Shown here: one piece after another, positions 35,101 through 40,940 of the stretch
Layout of the letters: each line of letters starts with the position of its first letter
How positions within the stretch are numbered: the first letter of the stretch is position 1
From: Hippasteria phrygiana
Lineage: Eukaryota > Echinodermata > Asteroidea > Valvatida > Goniasteridae
Assembly (NCBI GenBank): GCA_037893225.1
Contig: JAZGUH010000487.1
Location: 806,001-870,000, forward strand
Direction of reading: 5' to 3'
Length of the DNA: 64,000 nt
The notes under the pieces: generated by a model
What the model was told of the DNA's origin: nothing
Database searches by the model: none
Seen by the model: the letters and a program-made list of their open reading frames with translations, nothing else
Made by a program: the position numbers and the translations under genes

Positions 35101-35758
35101 GCCTGTACATAATGGATTCTTAACCCCTTGCGTACGGATGCCGCAAATGTGCGCAAAAAAACAGTGCCACCAGGCCGGATGACGCCATTGTCCGCTGTTT
35201 GTGCAGTTTCAATCCATTGTTGGATTATTGTGTATAGGTTACGCTTGACTACACAAACACATTGTAGCGGTTCGCTTGGCTGCCAGAACCGACGTCTCCC
35301 GTAAAATACCGCACTCAAGGGGTTAATGCACAAGAATAATTAAGACGAGCAAAATACATGAAAACAGGCATGGTCACAAAATGTTGTTGATTTTTTTTTA
35401 ATATTTAGTGCGCTCGTCCAGAATGCTCTTCTCCGAGGAGGACAACGGACTAGACCAGAAGCCATCCAAGGACTACCCCTTCATGGAGCGCATGAACCCC
35501 CTCGACCACACTCTGCTCCCACTGTCGGCCAACAGCGGGTCGATCGACTCAAAGTCAGCCGTGCCGTGCTTCCCGTATCACGGCCCAGCAACCCACAACA
35601 TGGCTGCCTCTGTCGCTGCAGCATTCCTTGACAACCATGGATCAAAGGTCAGTCTTGGCGAGGGCAGTCTGCAGGCCGTGATGCACCCTGACATCGAGGC
35701 CCAACTGGTTGCCATGGATTCCGTAACCAGGCTGACAAATAACTCCAAGAATAAGTAA
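2028..35758 (+). CDS. CREB3L: CREB3L1/CREB3L2-type membrane-anchored bZIP transcription factor (whole gene, 9 exons)
   Basis: Coding exons are 2028-2117, 23713-23899, 25035-25301, 26378-26562, 27481-27627, 28703-28761, 30036-30201, 34446-34674 and 35409-35758. Every intron is GT-AG and the phases join into one frame of 559 residues; human CREB3L1/2 are about 520. Seen in order: an acidic N-terminal activation region with QAEHSYSLS (residues 31-92), LPPTPPSS (about 185-192), LTEEEKRTL and [17 protein letters not shown] before the basic region, the bZIP with [19 protein letters not shown] (about 283-306), a leucine zipper to about 350, a membrane segment at about 363-383 beginning GTCLMVLVLCF, and a lumenal tail. 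The order matches OASIS/BBF2H7. Family knowledge: an ER-anchored protein cut by S1P and S2P, whose N-terminal half enters the nucleus; an SRMLF motif at residues 447-451 sits where the S1P site lies in CREB3L1. The sequence does not separate L1 from L2 and may predate their split. Exon structure is inferred without transcripts. Confidence 0.95.
2995..3157 (-). mobile_element. MITE A copy 1 (TIR AGAGTACCGAAGT) with two CREs
   Basis: 163 bp with terminal inverted repeats AGAGTACCGAAG / CTTCGGTACTCT. Perfect TGACGTCA sites lie at 3010-3017 and 3136-3143. It is in CREB3L intron 1, in the opposite orientation to copies 2 and 3. Neighbouring TA bases suggest a TA target; no transposase is present, so the superfamily is unassigned. 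Confidence 0.85.
4590..5100. repeat. old interspersed repeat, copy 1, containing element K1
   Basis: GTGATCAAAAACGAAAATTA, GTTTCAATCT and CCAATCCTCC, and further on ACTATTTTCTCGCAACT and GATTGAGCTC, recur in the same order at 13190-13560. Element K1 (4694-4934) sits inside. Confidence 0.6.
4694..4934. mobile_element. element K1 (TIR TGTGACCSGCTCT)
   Basis: Ends TGTGACCGGCTCTACAAAAA and TTTTTTGTAGAGCGGGTCACA are inverted copies. The family partner K2 is at 11990-12425. A C9A run lies inside. No transposase is present. Confidence 0.65.
5640..5850 (-). mobile_element. non-LTR retrotransposon 3'-end fragment (minus strand)
   Basis: The reverse complement of GTGGGCTATAAAAGACAAGA and of the stretch to GAGTAGAGTGC matches the LINE end at 25960-26250 (GCACTCTACTCG..CTGGCTGTCTCATCACATCCT and CCACACCTTGAGTGGCCG), with part of the coding end missing. 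Confidence 0.65.
6200..6300. repeat. repeat X fragment, copy 3
   Basis: GAGTGATTTTCAGACAAACA and CACATTTTCAAGGCATTGTC, then ATTTTCTACTTTTTAATAAT, match the central part of repeat X copies 1 and 2. Confidence 0.55.
6601..6646. repeat. ACATGT microsatellite
   Basis: Runs of ACATGT units (each a perfect palindrome) inside a TGTACA-rich stretch. Shorter runs occur at 16715-16757, 18023-18042 and elsewhere. Confidence 0.7.
6838..6873. repeat. (CCAGA)n tandem repeat
   Basis: About seven uninterrupted 5-bp units. Confidence 0.85.
7854..7937 (+). mobile_element. MITE A copy 4, deleted derivative
   Basis: It keeps the right end (TGACGTCATCACTTCGGTAC, CRE at 7915-7922) and fragments of the interior. 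The left terminal repeat is lost. It lies in CREB3L intron 1. Confidence 0.75.
7938..11780. other. CREB3L intron 1, no gene recognised
   Basis: AT-rich intron sequence with short open frames in all phases. I see no conserved exon, RNA gene or complete mobile element here. A G7-rich patch is at about 8917-8931. Confidence 0.4.
11780..11960 (+). repeat. G-rich intronic stretch
   Basis: Many G3-G10 runs separated by one to fifteen bases (GGGAGGGGGG, GGGGAGG, GGGGGAGGGGG). It is compatible with G-quadruplex formation in the non-template strand of CREB3L. Confidence 0.5.
11990..12425. mobile_element. element K2 (TIR TGTGACCCGCTCTGCAAAAA)
   Basis: 436 bp. Left TGTGACCCGCTCTGCAAAAA is mirrored by TTTTTGCAGAGCGGTCACA at the right. 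The interior AAATTTGAAAA and GAAGAATTTGT blocks match K1. Confidence 0.68.
13050..13183 (+). mobile_element. TTAA-flanked MITE J, copy 1
   Basis: 134 bp flanked by TTAA on both sides (13046-13049 and 13184-13187). Ends CCCTAACCCTGCCAGA and AAGGGTTAGGG, with TCTGGCAGGGTT inside, form inverted repeats. A TTAA target suggests piggyBac-type mobilisation. Confidence 0.7.
13190..13560. repeat. old interspersed repeat, copy 2
   Basis: Matches 4590-5100 in blocks: AATGATCAAAAAACAAATTG, TAGTTTCAATCTGAAAG, CCAATCCTCC, TACTATTTTCTTGTGACTTT. It lacks the K element. Confidence 0.55.
13638..13930. mobile_element. fold-back element with TIR ACCAGTTCGCGTCGG
   Basis: 293 bp. ACCAGTTCGCGTCGG at the left is exactly mirrored by CCGACGCGAACTGGT at the right, and pairing continues with GGATGTGTTAACACGA / TCGTGTATACACGTCC. 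No second copy is seen. Confidence 0.72.
14693..15142 (+). mobile_element. hAT-type MITE C, copy 1
   Basis: 450 bp, ends TAGGGCTGTCC / GAACAGCCCTA, flanked by a perfect 8-bp duplication CTGTCATG (14685-14692 and 15143-15150). Subterminal parts are full of ATATTCGAATA. The 8-bp duplication indicates hAT. No transposase. Confidence 0.9.
15618..16258 (+). mobile_element. hAT-type element D, copy 1, with 16-bp internal repeats
   Basis: 641 bp with ends TAGGGGTGTGCAT / ATGCACACCCCTA and a perfect 8-bp duplication GTTATCAG (15610-15617 and 16259-16266). About five tandem copies of AGAAGAACCGGGTACC lie at 15644-15722. Its termini resemble those of family C. Confidence 0.9.
17392..18012. other. intron stretch with a 146-codon open frame and a weak fold-back
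   Basis: The frame 17392-17832 has no recognisable motif or splice context. From 17875 to 18012 CTATCAAAACCTA is mirrored by GGTTTTTTGATAGG and CCCTCC by GGAGGG, suggesting a decayed fold-back element. Confidence 0.3.
18463..19155. mobile_element. PIF/Harbinger-like non-autonomous element
   Basis: 693 bp with ends AGCCCTGTCCGCACT / AGTGCGGACACGGCT flanked by TAA on each side, the 3-bp target typical of PIF/Harbinger. AAGTCCRGTGCGGACAG recurs inside at about 18529, 18649 and 19062. No transposase. Confidence 0.72.
19190..19332 (-). mobile_element. MITE J, copy 2 (inverted)
   Basis: Reverse-oriented copy of 13050-13183, sharing ATGCATACTTTGTCACATTG (inverse ATGTGACAAAGTATGCAAT) and CTGCATCTGGCAGGGTTAGG. 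Terminal TTAA is not preserved. Confidence 0.7.
20073..20423 (-). mobile_element. piggyBac-like MITE B1 with triplicated core
   Basis: Left flank TTGA (decayed TTAA), right TTAA at 20424-20427. Ends CCCCTTGAGTACGG / CGTACGCAAGGGG. A 68-69 bp unit beginning AATCCAACAATGG repeats at 20183, 20252 and 20320. Confidence 0.82.
20428..22386. other. CREB3L intron 1, no gene recognised
   Basis: AT-rich, with short open frames on both strands. No conserved exon, RNA gene or bounded repeat was found in this stretch. Confidence 0.4.
22387..22496. repeat. 110-bp inverted repeat CTTTAGTCAAGGCGC
   Basis: CTTTAGTCAAGGCGC at the left is mirrored by GCGCCTTGACTAAAG at the right, with GTATAGCTACC / GATAGCCAC partly pairing inside. 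It is GC-rich in an AT-rich intron. Confidence 0.7.
23415..23676 (+). mobile_element. tRNA-derived SINE, copy 1 (diverged)
   Basis: GGAGTCGGGATGG, a decayed B box (GACCCGGATTTAAATTC), GCCGACATGTGG and CACCTCTAAAACC, then an A-rich tail. These match copy 2 in order. It ends 37 bases before CREB3L exon 2. Confidence 0.65.
23713..23899 (+). CDS. CREB3L: CREB3L exon 2: activation region
   Basis: The acceptor TTTACAG precedes CCT TTG TCA, and the donor is GTGGGT. The exon encodes [12 protein letters not shown] and [15 protein letters not shown], close to the conserved N-terminal block of CREB3L1/2. It ends in phase 1. Confidence 0.93.
25035..25301 (+). CDS. CREB3L: CREB3L exon 3: linker with KxE sites
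   Basis: The acceptor CGCCACAG joins in phase 1 and the donor GTAAAG leaves in phase 1. It encodes [22 protein letters not shown] and [13 protein letters not shown] and IKLE fit the psi-K-x-E pattern of sumoylation, as does the IKAEP stretch of CREB3L1; modification is inferred only. Confidence 0.92.
25774..25936 (+). mobile_element. MITE A copy 2 with two CREs
   Basis: 163 bp, the same length as copy 1. TIRs are AGAGTACCGAAGT / ACTTCGGTACTCT, flanked by TA on both sides. TGACGTCA lies at 25788-25795 and 25914-25921. It is in CREB3L intron 3. Confidence 0.88.
25960..26250 (+). mobile_element. non-LTR retrotransposon 3'-end fragment
   Basis: One frame reads [17 protein letters not shown] then [12 protein letters not shown] and stop. 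That is the typical C-terminus of LINE reverse-transcriptase ORFs (SLWNxLP...FKxxxxxYL). The rest of the ORF is absent. It lies in CREB3L intron 3, directly after MITE A copy 2. Confidence 0.72.
26378..26562 (+). CDS. CREB3L: CREB3L exon 4: PPTPPSS serine/proline block
   Basis: The acceptor TTGTTAG joins in phase 1 and the donor CAG/GTAAGG leaves in phase 0. It encodes [21 protein letters not shown], the conserved block ahead of the bZIP. The donor lies inside the target-site duplication of a 75-bp hAT-like element that starts 8 bases into the intron. Confidence 0.94.
26570..26644. mobile_element. 75-bp hAT-type MITE E1 at the CREB3L exon 4 donor
   Basis: Ends CAGAGATGTATTCGAGTCC / GGACTCGAATACAACTCTG are inverted with one mismatch. 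The 8-bp duplication is GGTAAGGA (26562-26569) and GGTTAGGA (26645-26652), one mismatch. The left copy contains the live splice donor. The whole element folds as a hairpin. Confidence 0.85.
26922..27136 (+). mobile_element. tRNA-derived SINE, copy 2
   Basis: The head GGAGTCGGGTTGGCCTTGTG has A-box-like TGGCCTTGTGG and B box GGGTTCGAATCCC. A body (GACATGTGGATTGGG, CACCTCTAAAAC) follows, with a tail of AAAATTA units. This is the usual layout of a tRNA-derived SINE, in CREB3L intron 4. Confidence 0.75.
27481..27627 (+). CDS. CREB3L: CREB3L exon 5: pre-bZIP motif and first half of basic region
   Basis: The acceptor TTTTGCAG and donor GTGAGT are both in phase 0. It encodes [11 protein letters not shown], the motif [17 protein letters not shown] and then [10 protein letters not shown]. 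It is the most conserved exon of the gene and is diagnostic for CREB3L1/2. Confidence 0.97.
28180..28502 (+). repeat. direct repeat H, copy 1 (CREB3L intron 5)
   Basis: Matches 30282-30592 throughout, for example GGGCTGTGCAGCCAAGCGTA, GAATAGAGTGGTCCT and CCAGGTGGTCTTTTTCAAAC. A C14 run lies inside this copy only. Confidence 0.8.
28703..28761 (+). CDS. CREB3L: CREB3L exon 6: second half of basic region
   Basis: A 59-base exon between TGTTCCAG and GTAAGT that encodes [19 protein letters not shown], the DNA-contacting core of the bZIP. A longer open frame covers this stretch in a different frame and is not real. The exon ends in phase 2. Confidence 0.97.
28892..29328 (-). mobile_element. hAT-type MITE C, copy 2
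   Basis: 437 bp in the opposite orientation to copy 1, with a perfect 8-bp duplication GCACAATG (28884-28891 and 29329-29336). It lies in CREB3L intron 6. Confidence 0.9.
30036..30201 (+). CDS. CREB3L: CREB3L exon 7: leucine zipper and start of membrane segment
   Basis: The acceptor GCGCCAG leads into AATGGAAACG, completing Lys312. It encodes [15 protein letters not shown] and [10 protein letters not shown], a heptad zipper, and ends SGTCLM at a GTAAGA donor in phase 0. GTCLM is the entry to the membrane helix in CREB3L1/2. Confidence 0.96.
30282..30592 (+). repeat. direct repeat H, copy 2 (CREB3L intron 7)
   Basis: Second copy of the ~320-bp unit, same orientation as 28180-28502, so exons 6 and 7 lie between two direct repeats. 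No terminal inverted repeat is seen. Confidence 0.8.
30593..32544. other. CREB3L intron 7, no gene recognised
   Basis: AT-rich with several T9-T11 runs (31500-31780) and the (TTTG)n repeat. No exon or RNA gene was found. Confidence 0.4.
31908..31955. repeat. (TTTG)n microsatellite
   Basis: About twelve TTTG units. Confidence 0.9.
32545..33678. mobile_element. 1.13-kb DNA element with 28-bp TIRs (TACCGTAATTTT)
   Basis: The left end TACCGTAATTTTCGGAATAT (continuing AGGCCGCG) is mirrored at the right with one mismatch. Subterminal ATAAGCCGC / GCGGCTTAT units repeat at both ends (32586-32660 and 33585-33660). The interior is GC-richer than the intron and has no transposase-like frame. Superfamily not assigned; a TA target is possible. 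Confidence 0.75.
34005..34076. mobile_element. hAT-type element D, 72-bp derivative
   Basis: Ends TAGGGCTGTGCAT / ATGCACACCCATA with a perfect 8-bp duplication ATTCATAC (33997-34004 and 34077-34084). It lies in CREB3L intron 7. Only the termini of the family remain. Confidence 0.88.
34446..34674 (+). CDS. CREB3L: CREB3L exon 8: membrane helix and proximal lumenal segment
   Basis: The acceptor GATTCTGCAG precedes [13 protein letters not shown], which completes the hydrophobic helix begun in exon 7. A proline/tyrosine-rich lumenal stretch follows. The donor is GTAAGT, in phase 1. Confidence 0.93.
34784..34858 (-). tRNA. tRNA-like sequence (pseudogene or SINE head)
   Basis: The minus strand reads AGCTCAGTTGGTAGAGTGCC (A-box and D arm) and GCAGGTTCGAATCCCGC (T arm and B box), with acceptor-like GGCAAGG and CTCCTGCC. 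The anticodon stem-loop does not form a proper seven-base loop with T33, and stems carry mismatches, so a working tRNA is unlikely. Confidence 0.5.
35124..35322 (+). mobile_element. piggyBac-like MITE B2
   Basis: 199 bp, TTAA on both sides (35120-35123 and 35323-35326). Ends CCCCTTGCGTACGG / GCACTCAAGGGG. It lies in CREB3L intron 8, 86 bases upstream of exon 9. Confidence 0.85.
35409..35758 (+). CDS. CREB3L: CREB3L exon 9: S1P-like site, lumenal tail and stop
   Basis: The acceptor TATTTAG joins in phase 1 to give [12 protein letters not shown]. This aligns with the SRSLLFYDD stretch of CREB3L1, where S1P cuts. The frame ends at TAA 35756-35758 after LTNNSKNK, which holds one N-glycosylation sequon (NNS). 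The rest of the tail is not conserved in any way I can recognise. Confidence 0.92.
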
Positions 35759-36195
35759 TGTTTCCCGATTTCCCCTGGATAAGTAAAAATTGGATTAGGA
35801 CCTGTTTAAAAAAAAAGAAAAAAAAGTAAGAAATCTATTTTTGATGGTGCGCGCGGCTTTAAAAACTTTTGTAAAATATGGTGCCAATATTAGTATTAAT
35901 GTAAGTAACCCATGTAAGTAAAACGGTATTTATCCTGCCTTAAAAATGGATGAAGTTCAAAGAATGCAGCTTGTTAAATGTTGGGAATCCCTTTAAAAAT
36001 ACAACTCGACTTTCACCAGGAACCTTGACAACAATTCCTATGAACCATATTTCCTGTAAGTGATCACTGTACAGGTACAATCAAGATAACAAAAAAAGAG
36101 CTCAAAAAGGAGCAAACTTAACTTGAAAAATGGCACATTGGAAGAAAAGGTTTTCTTTCAAGTTTTCACAGAACAGTAAACTCTTAACCCCTTAA

Positions 36196-36397
36196 CCCCT
36201 TGCGTACGGATGCCGCAAATGTGCGCAAAAAAACAGTGCCACCAGGCCGGATGACGCAATTGTCCGCCGTTTGTGCAGTTTCAATCCATTGTTGGATTAT
36301 TGTGTATAGGTTACGCTTGAATGCACAAACACATTGTAGCGGTTCGCTTGGCTGCCATAACCGCCGCGGCATCCCGGCGTATACCGTACTCAAAGGG
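36196..36397 (+). mobile_element. piggyBac-like MITE B3
   Basis: TTAA at 36192-36195 and 36398-36401. Ends CCCCTTGCGTACGG / GTACTCAAAGGG. It is followed directly by B4 in inverse orientation. Confidence 0.85.
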
Positions 36398-36401
36398 TTA
36401 A

Positions 36402-36605
36402 GTACGGTTATTTACAGGAGGCGCCGGGGTGTCGCGCCGGCTCTGGCAGCCAAGCAAAACGGACACAGTGTGCTTGTGCAGTAAAGCGTAACATACACAA
36501 TAATCCAACAATGGATTGAAACTGCACAAATAGCGGCAAATGGCGTCATCCGGCCTGGTGCCACTGTTTTTTTCGTGCCATTTTGCGTCATCCGTACGCA
36601 AGGGG
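36402..36605 (-). mobile_element. piggyBac-like MITE B4, inverted against B3
   Basis: It begins GTACGG directly after the TTAA shared with B3 and ends CGTACGCAAGGGG before TTAA 36606-36609. The outer CCCCTTGA of its left end is missing. Confidence 0.82.
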
Positions 36606-36769
36606 TTAAAGTTGTAAACATTGTTCAGAAAATACTTGGCATGCCTCTGATGATTTTTTATTTTTTTGGGCCAATCGCTTCTGCCCAATCACAGTTCAAG
36701 CTGCATGTACCATGAAATTAAACCTAGAATGATCCCACCCTGTCACTTCCCAGGCTGCATCGTTTAAAT

Positions 36770-36975
36770 GGGGCGTGACCCCTGGCTCTGTATGACATCT
36801 GACAAGTGCCCCCTCTACGGGGGGTTTTGGGGGTTTAAACCCCCCCTTGGGCTGAGAAAAAAATAAAAAATAACCAGTGTCGGGTGTCGAAAATTTGGCA
36901 CGCTGGGGTGTGTAGGCCAATCACCTCAGGTAAACCCCCCCCTTAGTGAAAACCTAGATCCGCCCCTGCCCTCAA
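36770..36975 (-). mobile_element. decayed element with end CAGGGGCGGATCTAGG
   Basis: Minus strand begins CAGGGGCGGATCTAGGTTTT at 36969 and is followed by a G-run. The other end is not identifiable. A similar GGGGCGGATCCAGGAT plus G-run is at 41185-41231. Confidence 0.4.
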
Positions 36976-37028
36976 CTAAAATATTGACAAAATTTGTAGA
37001 CCGCTAAGACAGGGCAAGCTAGCTTAGT

Positions 37029-37135
37029 AAGGGATCATTTCATATTGTCTGAAAGTGGTATCAGTGCAGCGCCGCAAAGAAAAACAGCGGTACCACAATC
37101 GATACCACTCCCCGGACAATATGAACTGCTCCCTT
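37029..37135. repeat. 107-bp fold-back MITE
   Basis: AAGGGATCATTTCATATTGT..GTGGTATC is mirrored by GATACCAC..ACAATATGAACTGCTCCCTT with a few mismatches. Confidence 0.65.
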
Positions 37136-39251
37136 AAAGCGTTGGTATGATTTCTTTGGCTCAGAGTAGAAAGGGATTATACAACATACATTGAATATGG
37201 CTGATAAGCCCTTTTTTTCTGAGCCGGTGGTTTATCCAGAGGTCACAGGATCAGATCCCGACCATGTCAGTTTGCTCTTTCTCACAATTAATCCCTGAAA
37301 AATGACAGTAGGATTCTGATTCCCGTCTTATGTATTTATAAAACAGTACTTAGAGTAACTTATTATTTATGATATTTGTTGATGGAACCCAGAAAGGAAA
37401 GTTTAAGACAAGGGAATGTAAAGCGTAGGAATGAAGTGCCTCGTTTATCAGTTAACTGAACCAACATATTAAAGAATGAAGTTTAAAGACAGCATTATCA
37501 ATTTGTGTTTTCTGTTTTTGGTAATAAACGTGGATTTGACTTGCTGTAGACTATATTTAGTGTACAAAGTATCAGAGTTAAGGGTGTCATATTACTAGTC
37601 CTCTTGTTTATATGTCGGATGTCACAAGTAACTTGGAAAAAGGGGAGGGGGTAAAGAATGATACATGTATATGGTTAAATATATTCATTGAATGAGGTTT
37701 ACAAATTGGACAGTAACTTATTGTATCGGATAGTCACAGACTCACAGTATTATATTTCTGCTGATGAGAAAGGCAATTGCAAAATGTAGGTGTGTGTAAT
37801 ACTCTCTGGTTCGGATACCTCTTTCAGCCTCGAAAGTAGTGCAGAATGTTTCAGCGCACAAATGTCACAATTATTTATGTTGAAGCAGTGTAGTGTAAAA
37901 AAAATGCAACAATGAAAATACATTTATGTGGTTGAATGTGAGGCCAATGCACAGTTATGTCGACAGGTTTTAGCCGTTTCAGTTTGATTAGATTTTTTTA
38001 AAGTGGATATATTGTAGCTCTATTTTAGCGACTCTTGATCAGCCGAGTTTTACTCGGTCTTGCAGGTACAATTAGCTTTGTTTTTGCTTTCGGTAAAAAA
38101 AAGAAGAGGAATTCTATCTTTTCATATTTTTTTTAATAGCACAGTTCATTTCATTGCGTTGGCAAGAAAGAGAAGAAAATGATCAAATATATCTGGGCTT
38201 CCAAATTCAGAAAAGGCTCTTAGGTTAAAATTCAGTTTTGAAAAGCCTATTAACTTACCAGTCAGGCATTGTTATTCCATTGTTGCCATTATAAAGTAAG
38301 GTTTAAGTTGGCAATAGAATGATTTTCTTGAACCCTGCCTCTTAATGTATTGTCCAATCACAGTGGCATATGAGCCACACATCCATCAAGAATGTGCGAC
38401 TTTTATTAGACCATAATTACAGATGTGATTAGTCGATACAAGGGACTTAATGAATTTGTCTATTTTTGTCACTTGTTTGCTAAAAAAAATACTTTTTTGG
38501 GAAAGTACATATATAGATACGGAAATGGTATATTTCCCACAAGACTGTAAATAAGCATAATATTATGAAGAGGTATTCTGGCATTATTAAACATTCAAAC
38601 ATTGATTTATTTTGCATGTTAGACTGTCCTACACTTTGCTTGCAACTTCAGATGTTTTCAGCAGGGAAAGCTTGTATTTTTCCTCTTCAAGGTTACATGC
38701 TTTGTTTTTCTGTGCCACACTACTTGTGTTGGTTTGGCATTCGGTTGAATTTTTTTAAAATGTTTTTAAACATTGGTTTTTTTTCTTTTGTAGTTAGTTT
38801 CACGTTTGTTCCCAACAGCGTGAATATTATACTTTTGTTCCCTCTTCTTTTTTTGTAAATAAATGTATCCAATGAAATTATTTAAAGAAATACGGTGAAA
38901 AACGGCAGCGCTCAGCTAGCTACACACAGCCAATTTGTAGATAAAGATTGTTGGCAAATGCCACACATACCAGATACACCCTTTTGCCAACACTAGGGCC
39001 GCAGTATAGAATGCTCAGCAAGGAAGGTAGCCCTCCTTTCTTGCATATTGTACAAATAATATTAATAAATAAAAAAAAAAATACAAATTATTAATAAAAA
39101 GAAAAATAAAGAAAAATATTTTGTAAAACAAATTAAGAAATGTTGTGGTATTGTTTATTTGAGTTTACTTGGTGAAGTCTGATGAGAAATTTTGTTTGGC
39201 CTATTTTGAACATTAAACTACACCATCAACTTTAATATCTTCCTGTGACTG
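37136..39251. other. intergenic / possible CREB3L 3' UTR, no gene recognised
   Basis: AT-rich, with AATAAA at 38858 and an A/T-only tract at 39055-39120. A tRNA B-box-like GGATCAGATCCCG occurs near 37249. No supported coding region. Confidence 0.4.
37523..37528 (+). promoter_or_regulatory. possible poly(A) signal of CREB3L
   Basis: AATAAA about 1.8 kb after the stop codon. A second AATAAA lies at 38858-38863. Which one is used cannot be told from the sequence; the AT-rich 35.76-39.1 kb stretch could be a long 3' UTR. Confidence 0.3.
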
Positions 39252-39336
39252 GTAGAACCACCGAGTCGGCTTTTCGGGAGACGGATATTCATGCGACACC
39301 TGTCCGTCTCCCTAAAAGCCGACTTAGTGGTTCTAC
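39252..39336. repeat. strong hairpin, 34-bp arms
   Basis: GTAGAACCAC..AGTCGGCTTTT..GGGAGACGGA at 39252-39285 pairs with 39303-39336 at 31 of 34 positions around a 17-base loop. A 12-bp perfect palindrome GTGACCGGTCAC follows at 39358-39369. Confidence 0.85.
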
Positions 39337-40646
39337 TGCGCATGCCTTATGGGACAGTGACCGGTCACGTGAGAGGGTTTAACCAATAATAGGGAAGAAA
39401 AGCCAATATTTCATGGGAGTCGGATATTCATATGACACCGGCGATCCTCACAAAGTGCAAAGGCCAAAGTACTTTTACAAAGCACATTCATGGTCTGTTG
39501 CATTATCTAGTAGGTATGTAAATTATTTTATGAAATTAAAGTGGACTTCGAATTAGAACCAACTTTAAAAAGAATGTTGCCTGCTTTTCTTTGTCAAATG
39601 ACGATTATTGAAAATATTTCTCTTGTGTAAACTAAATTACTCTTTGCCATGTAAAATTACAAAGAAATCTGAGATTTCAAACCGCCCGTACCCTTACAAG
39701 AAATGGATCAGTCCATAAAGTTCTTTTCATTGCATTGGGTTTTCATTGCATTTTCTTACGCGCGTGGTAAAGAAATATCCAGCTGGCAGTAAGATTTGAC
39801 CAATCAGCGCCGCGGCTGGCGTAAAAGGACATTCACCTGCACGTGAGCGTCTGGAAAGTGCAGCTGCCCTGGTAAAATTACTACATTTTAATAGTCACTG
39901 TTGTTGTAATAAAAGGATTTCGCGCTTCTCGTCACAATTTTCTTAGTACGGGGCGCCGTTTTTCAATTACTTATTTGTACATTGTAAATGAAAACAGTAA
40001 GAAAAACGAGCAATCAGAGCAGCAGAGGCAAATACTAAATTGAGGGAGAAAAATAGCACAATAGACAATAACAGTTATCAACAGCGTATCGTACCAGCCG
40101 AGTGTACCAGCTGAGTGTACCATACTAGCAGCGTAGGAGAGAAAAAAAGTGTCGGTCTGAGGTTATGCCCTTTACTGAGAATATGAAACAAACATTTGCG
40201 ACTTTTTAAAATGGAGACCAAGATTCTTTGTCTTTTCTTATTCAAACAAACCACTACACGATGAAGTGGGGCCTGGCCCTGAATTTACATATGTGAATTT
40301 GCTAAACGATTCTATGTTTGTTTATAATTACATGCATACTTCTGAAATTAAATCTTGTGAGCAAATTAGGGTTTATAAACCATGAAAAATAAACAGTGGC
40401 AGTTTGGTCTGAAATAGACCTCACTAAATTAAGTAAAACTTGTGGTTTGCAAACCAATTTTGAACCGGCTCCCCATAGTCACTGCGGAAACGGCGCCGGA
40501 AATGTTAGTGGCCGTGGATGCCGGCCTTTTTCTCCTTGATCTTGCAATTTTGGGGGGCGCGGCGAGTTCAACTTTGAGCACTGACTAGACTAGAGACTGG
40601 AGTATAGAGACCGGAGCGAGAGAGAGAAATAATAATTGTTATCAAC

Positions 40647-40940
40647 ATGGGGAAATTAACAAAGAGCCGCGTAAACAAAAAATCTTCATCGGATGACCCC
40701 TTGCATCATCAACAACAACAACACGGTGAAAAACAAAAAGAGTTTGAGGTGGTTGAGTCTACTTCAAGTTCGCCAGTCGGCCCAGCGACACAGCAAGGAT
40801 CTGGGTATCATGGGTATGCCGCCGGGGCCCGCGCCCGTGGGAGCCGTCAGCTGCAGCAGGTGGATACAGGCACAGTGCCGTTGCGGAGATGTCCCCGATG
40901 TTCCCGGTGTCGTGGTCATGGTGTGCTAGTGCCACTTAAG
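40647..40940 (+). CDS. DMRT: DMRT exon 1: N-terminus and first zinc ligands
   Basis: The ATG at 40647 follows a purine-rich leader. The 98 codons end RRCPRCSRCRGHGVLVPLK at a GTTTGT donor in phase 0. The N-terminal 80 residues are low-complexity (Q, H, S, G) and not conserved. The choice of this ATG is unproven but it is the first in frame. Confidence 0.88.
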
